Assembly (NCBI GenBank): GCA_021234155.1
Contig: JAJEKV010000237.1
Location: 124,001 to 188,000 of the forward strand
Source: Isoetes taiwanensis
Lineage: Eukaryota > Streptophyta > Lycopodiopsida > Isoetales > Isoetaceae
DNA length: 64,000 bases
Reading direction: 5' to 3'
Below, one piece after another: positions 35,748-45,547 of the stretch; position 1 is the first letter of the stretch; each line of letters begins with the position of its first letter. The position numbers and the translations under genes are program-made. Under the pieces are notes generated by a model. It was given only the letters and a program-made list of their open reading frames with translations, was not told the DNA's origin and did not search any database.

Positions 35748-35759
35748 GCTCTGATACCA
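35748..35759 (-). other. Copia-1 primer-binding site (initiator tRNA-Met type)
   Basis: TGGTATCAGAGC, complementary to the 3' region of plant initiator tRNA-Met, lies two bases from the LTR end and about 25 bp before the Gag start codon. Confidence 0.9.
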
Positions 35760-35761
35760 GA

Positions 35762-36383
35762 TGAGAATATCTAGCAAAGATATTTATCAATCACAATAAT
35801 CCCAAAGCAAAATCTCAACTAGCTTCAAATAAGCTTCGAACAAATCTTTGTCCAACTACACATTCAACAATGTATTACCCTTGGTCAACAATAAGATATA
35901 CAATAGTTTGTCTTAAGACAATACTTCAAACTTTCAAATAAAGAGTAGGATATCGCGCAAGTAAGAAAAACACTGCAGTAAAACTTGTCCTCCCTTTACA
36001 CGATCGATACAACTGCAATTCCGGCTCAAATCCACTGGTGAATGGATCAATCTCTTCAGTGTATACGTCTCTGTCGTTTGCTTGCTCTTATAGCCCCTGG
36101 AGTCTACCGACAAGGCTACAAATCTGGACTAGATAAACTTACCAGTCCCGGAAGAAAGGCCTTGCGATATATCCCACAGGCATACCACTGAAAATGAGAT
36201 TTTTGACCATTGACTTGTATTATTCAATGGTCGAGCTCTCCTTTGCAATTTAAATATGTAACTTCACCATTTAAATTTAACAACTTAATCTCCATTATTC
36301 AAAGAGTGCATCTGCTTCTGCTTTCACCTGCCTGGCACCAGTGGAATGATCACATTATTATGCAATGATTTTATTTTCTAACA
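35762..36383 (-). repeat. Copia-1 5' LTR
   Basis: The 622-bp block starts TGTTAGAAAATAAAATC and ends CTAGATATTCTCA on the minus strand (TG...CA). It is followed after two bases by the primer-binding site. No second LTR exists in the window, so insertion age cannot be estimated from LTR divergence. Confidence 0.8.
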
Positions 36384-37013
36384 CAGTGAAAGGGGTGCAA
36401 TCTCTTCATTGCGTATCATCCATAGATCCAAATGATCCAACAAAGTTAATGTGTAGATCTCTTTCATGTTTTTGTAAGGCATGCATCAATTTTGATTGGC
36501 CTGCTTGTGAGAATGCTGATCATTGTGGCAGGTGGGAGTTGAGAAAACTAGAGCCTACAAACAGGGACAATGTTGAAGAAGATGGGTACGAGGCAGAGGA
36601 CTTGTGGGCAAATGACGTGGACAATGTGGATGAGAGACAGTCAGGTTGGAGATTATTTTGCATCATTCACATCCCCAGACAATTATGAAAGGGTCCCTTA
36701 TTATCTCATCCAGTGCACAGAAGTGAAACATGCCCTCGAAGAAGACACCAAGGATGACTATGGAAATGAATTTTATTGTGGTAATGAAGTTATAGCTGGT
36801 AACTACTTTGAATTGATTCCTGGTTGCCATCAAAAGTACAGGCTTATTCAAGGAAAGAAAGTTCTTGTCCATCCCGAGTCAGTAATTGGGGTGAGATTTC
36901 CATTGGAGCCAGTCAAACATAAGATTAAAGGTACATCTTATGCATATGAACTGACTAACTATTGGCATGAAATGTTGCTGGGAAATTTGCCAGAGATTGT
37001 AGAATCTCTGTAA
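36384..37013 (+). pseudogene. Composite element copy A: C-terminal part of the DDE-like gene
   Basis: The sequence encodes the Cys-rich tail also found at 57,180-57,797: LHCVSSIDPNDPTKLMCRSL, then CFCKACINFDWPACENADHC and GRWELRKLEP. After a one-base frameshift near 36,640 it continues GDYFASFTSPDNYERVPYYL to KGTSYAYELTNYWHEMLLGN and a stop at 37,013. Its partner at 57 kb reads GDNFASFALPGNEEDVPYYV at the same place, so the shift lies in this copy. All upstream parts of the gene were lost where the copia-1 LTR begins. The conserved Cys/His pattern (CFCxACxxFxWxACE...HCGxW) suggests a zinc-binding module. Confidence 0.8.
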
Positions 37014-37795
37014 TACGTTAACCTGTTGTTGAAGTAACTTTTCTATGCACTAAGGCATGGACTTGCAAACCGAATGTGTCGAATGTGAACCAGATTAAAA
37101 CACAAACATTAATATATTGTTTATATAGTTCCAAGATGTTATACTTAGTGTAAGTTGTAAAAAACACCATAGCGAAGGTCTCAAGATTCAAGACTCAAGA
37201 TTCATCCGGAAAGGTCCTGATTGTGAGATCAACAATGGTCCCATTTCCCAAAAATTGTGAGAAGAGTGTCGGGACATTTGTTTGGAAGTTGGTGAAGTCC
37301 AATGAAGCAAGACATGTGCTTCTCGCTCATTGCCATTTATGATAGAGATTGGTAAAGTATGGTTTGAGGCTATTGAATCTCCAAACCTCACCCTTTTCAA
37401 AGACTTTGTTGATTGCTTTTGCATGCACAACTTCCTGTTTAAGTTGAATGAGAATACTCTCTAGTTACGCTTTAGATAATTGGGATTCCTCATCCCCCTT
37501 GTCATTGCTACTCCCATAGCTTTCGATCCATGCTTCCAACATTGTTAAGTCTCCTCTGTGCATCTGTGTAGAACATCATAAGCAATTGTTAGATTAGGAA
37601 CAAAAGCATGTTTAAGAATAGGAGTACCTCTGAACTCGTGACTGCCTCTCCGTTTGATTTTGTTCAATTGGTTTCCCTGCTCGGTATTGATCTCCTCAAG
37701 AATCGGGTGCGCCAGGTGAGTTTGCATTTGAATTGGGGATATGGATTGTGATCTTGAACAATACCATCTGCATGAAATGAACACTAAATTGTTAG
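37014..37795. other. Composite element copy A, interval between genes, nothing firm
   Basis: This interval corresponds in position to the space between the DDE-like and minus-strand genes in copy B. Minus-strand frames at 37,188-37,430 and 37,545-37,886 show no recognisable domain. They may be strongly decayed 3' exons of the minus-strand gene, but I cannot align them to copy B. Confidence 0.3.
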
Positions 37796-38350
37796 GGTGT
37801 GTATACCACATCAAACCATGCACCATACCATGCCCCACACTATCATATTCACCAGAACGAGCACATCCCACCACACACCACACCATTCACCACACACCCC
37901 ACCCACACCACACCATTCACCACACACCATACACCATAGACCATACACCAACTATCATATTCACAGAACAAGCACATCCCACCACACACCACACCATTCA
38001 CCACACACCCCCCACCACACACCACACCATTCACCACACACCATACACCATAGACCATACACCAACTATCATATTCACGAGCAGAGCACATCCCACCACA
38101 CACCACACTATTCACCACACTCCCCACCACACACCACACCATTCACCACACACCATACACCAAATGATGGAGTGTGGAGCGGTGGTGGAGTGGTGGTGGG
38201 GGTGGTGGTGTGTGGTGGTGGTGGGTGTGGGTGGGGGGGTGGTGGTGGTGTGTGTAGTGGTGTGTGGTGGTATGATGTGGTGTGGTGGAGTGGTGGTAGG
38301 GGTGTGGTGGTGTGGTGTTGTGGATTGTGGTGTGGTGTTGTGGGGTGTGG
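37796..38350. repeat. Palindromic CACC/GGTG microsatellite
   Basis: From 37,796 to 38,162 the plus strand is made of ccacacaccacaccattcac units with higher-order copies (tatcatattcac plus about 100 bp, three times). From about 38,165 to 38,350 it switches to gtggtgtggtggtg on the same strand, so the two halves can pair. Long open frames rich in His/Thr/Pro or Gly/Val here are artefacts. The CACTA-like element is inserted at its right edge, with tggtgtggt resuming at 45,270. Confidence 0.7.
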
Positions 38351-38570
38351 CACAACAAGAAAAGGGTCATTTAGCGACGTCTATAGCGGCGATGCGGCGG
38401 CGTCTATCGGCGGCGTGCAGTCGGCGTCGCCGCCGAGCGTCGCCCGCGAGCGTCACGCGCGGTGACGCGTCGCATGCGGCGTCGGCGTCGTCGCGAGCGT
38501 CAGACGCGGCGCGTGACTTCGGGCGTGGCTCGGGCGTCGCATGCGGCGTGGCAAGGCGGCGGCGTGGTGT

Positions 38571-38830
38571 CGAAAAAAAAAAATAAAAAATAAAAAAAAA
38601 AAAATTAAAAAAAAAAAAAAAAAAAAAAGGAAAGAATTTTAATAGTTAGTTACAATATAATATACAAGAGGCAAGAGGCGAGTAGTGGCTATCTTTACGT
38701 GTTCCCTGTTAGGGGAAAACCCTAACAGACCAATATTAGACAATGACATTGACGACCAATATTAGACAATACGACCAATATTAGACAATGACATTGAAAG
38801 TTAACGTGAACTAAGAGTTTATAGCACTTA
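38571..38830. repeat. Poly-A tract and short accaatattagacaat repeats
   Basis: An A-rich run with few interruptions (38,571-38,628) is followed by three copies of accaatattagacaat at 38,730-38,790, within the CACTA-like element. Confidence 0.6.
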
Positions 38831-39344
38831 CGAATCTATGTAAAAAGCCTTTTTCGGCCGCGGAACCCAAGTGAGGCGGAATTCGTTTTGCGAGGAAGTT
38901 GCCTTGGCGATCCGCGGAGGCGATGTTTTTCTTGGAATCCTTTGCATCGCGTTCGAAAGTGATCGATTGCAAGGAATACAACATGACAAGTTAAATGTCT
39001 TATTTGAATTGAGCGAATGGCAACAAATAACAAATACCTTGATATCTTCCTTATGGCCGAGATCAAGTGGTTTAGGGACCTTTGACCAATCGCCTCCCAA
39101 TTTTTTGGCATTCGACTTCAATTTTGCAATCACTCTTTGCCTTTTCTATAAATCGATAGATTAACACAAAACAAAAGAATAAAAATAAGACTATGACTAG
39201 GTCATGTACCTTCTTTTTGGAAGCAGCTCCCCATCATCGAAATGAGCCCCTTCAAAACTGGATTAGTGGGATTAAAAGCTAGAGTTGGCTAACATACGCT
39301 TTAGGGTTATAAGATAGATTTGGCCACCTCTACCTAAGAATTAC

Positions 39345-39640
39345 AAGAAAAGTCGACTTGGACCGAAACACAGGTCGTCTCCACTCGTAGTGGAGCCTCA
39401 CAGTGCCCTTGAACAAGCCACTACAATTTTATTTTAAACCTAAAAAATAACAAGTGGCTGTGGACTTGAACCCGGGTACGTGGCCCTCTCCACTCTAGGT
39501 GGAGCCGGCCGTGCCCTTGAACAAGCCACTCCTTAACCTAGGAAAAATATATGATCGTAGTGAAGTGGACTTCGAACCCGGGTACATGGTCCTCCCCACT
39601 CTAGGTGGAGCCGACCCGTGCCCTTGAACAAGCCACTCCA
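39345..39640 (-). repeat. Three tandem tRNA-like/SINE-like units
   Basis: A unit of about 110-120 bp ending cccttgaacaagccact is present three times. On the minus strand two units contain GGTTCAAGTCC or GGTTCGAAGTCC, exact RNA polymerase III box B sequences, about 65-70 bp after GTGGCTTGTTCAAGGG, a weak box A-like stretch. The leftmost unit has lost its box B. They may be fragments of a tRNA-derived SINE amplified inside the element. Confidence 0.45.
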
Positions 39641-39769
39641 TCAATTTTTTTTAACCTGCTTAAAATTATAAAAATAAAATGCAAGCGCGATCAACTTACC
39701 AAAAGAAGGACGTGTGTAACAAGATCCTGACGGGTCCAAATCGAAATAGAAAGCAACAAAGAGTTAGAA

Positions 39770-40105
39770 GAATAAGAACAACGGAAAAAAAGATCGAAGA
39801 AGAAAAAAAAAAAAAAAAAAAAAAGATGAAGAAATAGTAAAACAAGAAAGAAAAAAAAAAATGAATGAATCAAAGAAGAAGAGAAGGATGGGAGAAAAAA
39901 GAGAAGGGGAAAGAGGAGAAAAAAGAAATTAGGGGAAGAAAGAGAAGAATGGAAGAAATAAGAGAATGAAATGGAAGAAGATAGAAGAATGGAAGAATGG
40001 AAGAGTGAAATAAGGGAAGAATCGAAGAAAGAAATGAGGAAAGAAGGAAAAAGAAGAAGAATGAAGAAACAAGAAGAAGAAAAAGAAATAGAAAAAAAAA
40101 ATTGA
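39770..40105. repeat. Purine-rich GAAGAA tract
   Basis: About 330 bp of the plus strand is almost entirely A and G, in gaagaa, gaatggaaga and aaaagaaa words. Open frames on the minus strand are poly-Phe/Leu artefacts. A tract of this kind can form triplex DNA. It sits just before the GC-rich junction at 40,260. Confidence 0.65.
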
Positions 40106-40589
40106 AATCTACACTAAATCATTCAATCCAAAAAACCATTCAATCCAAAAACCATGATCTACTAACCTTAAAAAGAGTGCTTGCAAGTCGTTCAAGGTAA
40201 ATGAATAGCGAAGATCGCCCAAAATAGTCGATAGAAGGAAGCCTAGGAATGGTCCCGGAAAAGACGGCCCGCGGGACTGTAAAAAACACACGGCGTCGCA
40301 TGCGACGTCGCGACGTCGCATCACGGCGTAATTTGAAATCGTATATACGATTTGAATCGATATATATCGATTTCAAAATCGTATATATGGTTTAACGTCG
40401 CATGCTTAATATCCATGACGATATTTTGTTATAGTGACGTCTAACACTTTTAATTTTTTGGTGCCTTTTTTTTCATCCGATGGTCATGAAAGTTTGTCCT
40501 TATGCTAATTTGGACATTCCCGAGCCATATATGTCATCAAAATCGCATTCGGATTTAACCAATCTTCTATTGCTACTACTTACGAATGT

Positions 40590-43500
40590 TTGAGCCCAGG
40601 GGTGGCATGTTTGAGCCAGGGTGGCGGTTTGATAAGTTCTCCGGGACGGATGTTGGATTTTTTTTGGCCCTTATCGAGCGAGGGCCCTTGAGCGAAGGAT
40701 TCAATGGTGGGATAGGGGGAACCGAGATCCCGGAGTGTGTTCTTTAGCGTCACGGCCCCCGGGAGCCGCCGCCAGAAAGGCTACCTTGGGAAACTTTTTG
40801 GGGCTCGCCTCTTGGGGTTGGACTCTCCCCTCTAATGAGACGGCCTTGCAAGGTCCTCGGCCTTGTTTGACTTGGGCAAGTGTGCCAGCTACTGCCCAAC
40901 AACATTTCGCCCGGACCGTTCTAATGCAAACACTTTGATCTAAACCTTGTCCGAAATTTTGAAAACTGGCTGTATGTTGCCGATGACTTAGGGAAGCCTG
41001 CCGACAAAAATCAGAATTTAATTCCGTACTATATGCATTAATTACTTAATTTATGAATGTCTTTACTCACGCAAAAGTCGCCCTTTACTTCTAATCGCCG
41101 CCACAGAGGGAGTATGGATCCAAACTCCATTCATCGGTTCCCTTGCTTGGCGTTCTCAAGCATCTTATCGGCCAAGTCCCAAGTGCAAAAGACCAAAACC
41201 GGCGGCACCCAAAACGCAAACCCCGCTAGAACACGGCAACTCATGCGGGGGTTTTCGTTTGGAGGCTCTATCCTTGTCGATTCGGGACTAGGACCTTGCG
41301 TGTCTTGACGAGGGGGGTGTTGACACCGGCGGGGACCTAAAAAACCATCCAGGGGCGGCTTGCCCCAAAAGTCCTCTCCAGAAGGCGTCAGCGGGCGACG
41401 GACGGGCAACTTCCCCTCTCCGGAATCATGATTCGGCTCTGCCAATGGACTCGAAACGTCGACATTGCCCTGGGGACCAAGTTTCATGGCCAGAAGACCA
41501 CCCCTTCTCGAGGAAGCGTCAAACTATCTCATGTCCAACACACTCGTAGTCAATTGGCCTAGGAGGTGGCTGTCGAATACTGCAACGTAGGGCGTAAGTG
41601 TTTCTTTCTTTTGCAAAAATGACCGTGCAACTTGGTCTCTAGGGTAATTTCGGCCTCCCGGACGATGTGGCGAAGTCAAATCGCCATTCCGGAGCCTCCG
41701 CAATGTCTGAACGACAAAACACTTTGGTTTCTACACGGCCGCATCGGCGGGACGCCAGCGGTTTGATAAGTTCTCGGGACCGGATGTTGGATTTTTTTGG
41801 ACCTTATCGAGACAGGGCCCTTGAACGAAGGATTCAATGGTCGGATAGGGGAACCGAGATCCGGGAGTGTGGTCTTTAGCGTACGGCCCTCCGGGGGAGC
41901 GCTGCCAGGAAAGGCTGCCTCGGGAAACTTTTTGGGGCTCGCCTCTTGGGGTCCGGACTCTCCCCTCTAATGAGGTGGCCTTGCAAGGTCCTGGCCTTGT
42001 TTGACTTGGGCAAGTGTGCGGCTCTCGGCGCCCAACAACAGGCTGCCCGGACCGTTCTAATGCAAACACTTTGATCTAAACCTCGTCCAGAAATTTTGAA
42101 AACTGGCCTGTATGTTGGCGATGACTTAGGAAGCCTGCTGACAAAAAATCAGAATTTAATTCCGTACTATGCATTAATTACGAATTTATGAATGTCTTGC
42201 CTCTTTTGCAAAAGTCGCCCTTTACTTCTAACCGCCACAACGGGAGGAGTACGTGATCCAAACTCCATTCTCGCCGGTTCCCCTTGCCCAGCGTTCTCAA
42301 GCGCATCTTATCGGCCAAGTCCCAAGTGCAAAGACCAAAACTCGGCACCCAAAATGCAAACCCTGCTAGAACCTGGCAACTCATAGGGTTTACGTTTCGG
42401 AGGCTCTATCCTTGTCAGATTCGACTAGGACCTTGCGCCGTGTCTTGACGTAGAGGGGGTGTTGACACCAGGCAGGGACCCTAAAAAACCATCCGGAAGC
42501 GGCTTGCCCCAAAAGTCCTCTCCGGAAGGCCCTGGCGACGGACGGGCAACTTCCCCTCTCCGGAATCATGATTCGGCTCTGCCAATGGACTCGAAACATC
42601 GACATTGCCCTGGGGACCAAGTTTCATGGCCAGAAGACCACCCCTTCTCAGGGAAGCGTCAAACTATCTCATGTCCAACACACTTCGTAGTCAATTGGCC
42701 TAGGAGGTGGTCAGCCGAATCGCAACATTAAGGGCGTAAGTGTTTTCTTTCTTTTGCAAAATGACCGTGCAACTTGGTCTCTAGGGTAATTCGGCCTCCG
42801 GACGATGTGGCGAAGTCGAATCGCCATTCGGAGCCTCCGCAATGTCCGAACGACAAAACACTTTGGTTTCTACGGTCGGCCGGGCGGCTAGACGCCAGCG
42901 GTTTGATAAGTTCTCGAGGGACGGATGTTGGATTTTTTGGACCTTATCGACGGGGCCCTTGAACGAAGGATTCAGCGGTCGGATAGGGGAACCGAGATCA
43001 GGAGTGTGGTCTTTAGCGCACGGCCCTCCGGGGGGCCGCCAGGAAAGGTGCCTCGGGGAAACTTTTGGGGCTCGCCTCTTGGGGTCCGGACTCTCCCCTC
43101 TAATGAGGTGGCCTTGCAAGGTCCTCGGCCTTGTTTGACTTGGGCAAGTGTGCCCGGCTCGTACGCCCAACAACAGGCTGCCCCGGACCGTTCTAATGCA
43201 AACACTTTGATCTAAACCTCGCCCGAAATTTTGAAAACCGGCCTTGTATGTTTGGCGATGACTTAGGAAGCTCTTGACAAAAAACAAAATTTAATTCCGT
43301 ACTATGCATTAATTACGAATTTATGAATGTCTTGCTCTTTGCAAAAGTCGCCCTTTACTTCTAACCGCCACAACGGGAGGAGTACAGATCCAAACTCCAT
43401 TCGTCGGGTTCCCCTTGCTTCGAGATTCTCATTTGCATCTTATCGGCCAAGTCCCAAGTGCAAAGACCAAAACTCGGCACCCAAAACGCAAAACCCGCTA

Positions 43501-44650
43501 GAACACGGCAACTCATAGGGTTTACATTTCGGAGGCTCTATCCCTGTCGATTCGACTAGGACCTTGCCGTGTCTTGGCGTAGAGGGGTGGTGTTGACGCC
43601 AGAGCACAGACCCTAAAACCACACGAAGCGGCTTGCCCCAAAAGTCCTCTCCGAAGGCCCCAGCGACGGACAGCAACTTCCCCTCTTCGGAATCGTGATT
43701 CGGCTCGCCAATGGACTCCTAATGTCGACATTGTCACGGGGACCAAGTTTCGCGGGCCGAAGACCACCCCTTCTCGAGGAAGCGCCAAACTATCTCATGT
43801 CCAACACACTCGTGAGTCAATTGGCCTAGGAGGTGGTCACGCCGAATCTTTACCGCAACGTAGGGCGTAAGTGTTTCTTTCTTTTGCAAAACCGGACCGC
43901 GGCAACTTGGTCTCTAGGGTAATTTCAGCCTCCGGACGATGTGGCGAAGTCGAATCGCCATTCCCGAGCCTCCGCAATGTCCGAACGACAAAACACTTTG
44001 GTTTCTACATGGTCGACCCATGGGGAGACGCTTCACGGTTTGATAAGTTATCCCGGACGGATGTTGGATTTTTGGACCTTATCGAGCCGGGGCCCTTGAA
44101 CGAAGGGGATTCAACCTGGCCGGATAGGGGAACCGAGATCCCGGAGTGTGGTCTTTAGCGTGCTGACCCTCTCCCGGGAGCCGGGAAAGGTCGCCTCGGG
44201 AAACTTTTTGTGGCTCGCCTCTTGGGGTTCGGACTCTCCCCTCTAATGAGGCGGCCTTGCAAGGTCCCTGGCCTTGTTTGACTTGGGCAAGTGTGCGGCT
44301 CTACCGCCCAACAACAGTCAGCCGGGACCCGTACTAATGCAAACACTTTGATCTAAACCTTGTCCGAAATTTTGAAAACCTGGGTAATGCGTTGGCGATG
44401 ACTTAGGAAGCCCTGCTGACAAAAAATCAGAATTTAATTCCTTACTATGCATTAATTACGAATTTATGAATGTCTTCTTCTTTGCCCAACAACAACAGTC
44501 GCCTAGACTGCTCCAATGCTATCTATTTGATCGGAACTTTATCCCGGAAATTCTAAAAATTTGCCTGTATGCTGGGATGACCTAGGAAGCCAACCGACAA
44601 AAAATCAGAATTTAATTCCATACCATGCATTAATTACGAATTTATGAAGC
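40590..44650. repeat. Tandem array of a 1.14-kb unit, about 3.5 copies
   Basis: The phrase ggatgttggatttttt recurs near 40,648, 41,780, 42,925 and 44,062, and ctttacttctaa near 41,085, 42,222 and 43,351, giving a period of about 1,130-1,145 bp. A last partial duplication of about 175 bp follows at 44,480-44,648 (gcattaattacgaatttatg repeated). Copies differ mainly by many small insertions and deletions in GC-rich words, and no frame stays open across copies, so the unit is not coding as it stands. Short open frames within it change from copy to copy. Confidence 0.85.
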
Positions 44651-45269
44651 ATGAATGCAAAAGAACGCGATAACTAAAAAAAATTCTCGTGATCGAAAAA
44701 GGTGGAATTTTGACAAGCGTTTGCAACGTAACGCTTGGTGGGCGGACATGAGAAAACATTTCACTAGGATATGCGGTGTTGGTGCACGATGAAATAGCTC
44801 CGAAGTCTTCCGAGCTCACATGTCGCCACAAAAGTTCTCTTTACGAAGGCCCCGGCAATGGACGAGCAATTTCCCTCTCCAAAACCATGATTTGGCTCTT
44901 CCAATGGACTCGTAATATCGACATTACCCCCGGGACCAACTTTCATGGCGAAGACCACCCCTTGTTCTCCAAAAGAACAAAGTACACTAGACGCCCGCCA
45001 GACGCCCCGCGGCGATCACGTCGCCGCGACGGCGACGCCACGCCGCGACAAAAGTGACGACGCTGGGATGCGACGCGGGTCGTAGGCGCGGGCGCACTGG
45101 GCGTGATGATCTCGCGTCGCCGATTTGTCGACGTCGCACCACACGCCGCGATAATGACGTGTTCTGCGACGCGGACGCCGCATTGACGCGTCATGGTGAC
45201 GTTATTTGCGACGCCACGCCGCACAAACGCCGCAAGCCCACGCCGCTAAATGTCCATTCTCTTGTTGTG

Positions 45270-45545
45270 TGGTGTGGTACAAGGTCACAAAATATATCAC
45301 CGAAACAATCAAGTAACCGCTTTGATTGACCAAAAAGGGTACAAGGCTTCTTTAAATCGTAAATCTTTTTCTTAAAAAAAAAAAAAACTTACATAGTCAT
45401 AAAGTATACTATCAAGAGTATACTATTCAAAGATAGTGTCATTTACACATTCCTTATGATAGGAAATGTGAACACAAATGTGAACAAAAGATATATATAA
45501 GCCCTGTTACATAGTTCATCTTGCAAAATCGATACTCGGACTCAT
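45270..45545. other. Non-coding flank right of the CACTA-like element
   Basis: After the remaining tggtgtggta of the interrupted microsatellite the sequence is AT-rich, with an A tract near 45,377 and the word tatactatcaagag/actattcaaagat duplicated. I see no gene. Confidence 0.45.
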
Positions 45546-45547
45546 GA

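Larger units (their letters stand above)
32985..36383 (-). mobile_element. Copia-1, Ty1/copia retrotransposon lacking its 3' half
   Basis: On the minus strand the order is 5' LTR (36,383-35,762), primer-binding site TGGTATCAGAGC (35,759-35,748), gag, protease and integrase. The sequence then stops within the first residues of the reverse transcriptase linker, at the CATTAG element. Reverse transcriptase, RNase H, polypurine tract and 3' LTR are absent from the far side of that element as well. The 5' LTR abuts the truncated DDE-like gene of composite element copy A, so copia-1 either inserted there or was joined to it by deletion. Confidence 0.9.
38351..45269. mobile_element. CACTA-like (En/Spm-type) non-autonomous element, 6.9 kb
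   Basis: The left end CACAACAAGAAAAGGGTCAT and the right end (reverse complement CACAACAAGAGAATGGACAT) are inverted repeats that continue with TTTAGC. The trinucleotide TGG flanks both ends as a 3-bp target duplication. Both features fit CACTA elements, whose ends resemble CACTACAAGAAAA. Subterminal regions (38,372-38,570 and 44,990-45,245) are crowded with GCGACG/CGTCGC words, like the subterminal binding repeats of this superfamily. No transposase is evident inside; a minus-strand frame at 39,133-38,828 (AKLKSNAKKLGGDWSKVPK) is unassigned. Most of the interior is a 1.14-kb tandem repeat. Confidence 0.7.

Noticed and set aside
38100-38350. Regularly spaced short repeats that could suggest a CRISPR array
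   Set aside because: There are no unique spacers of constant length, and the genome is a plant genome; these are microsatellite repeats.
37741-38586. Long overlapping open frames rich in His, Pro and Thr or Gly and Val
   Set aside because: They are translations of the CACC/GGTG microsatellite in several frames on both strands, with no domain and no conservation signal.
39691-39873. Poly-Phe/Leu minus-strand frame resembling a membrane peptide
   Set aside because: It is the complement of the purine-rich tract.
40735-44350. Many 60-170-codon frames within the 1.14-kb array
   Set aside because: Frames are not conserved between copies and are broken by the many small indels.
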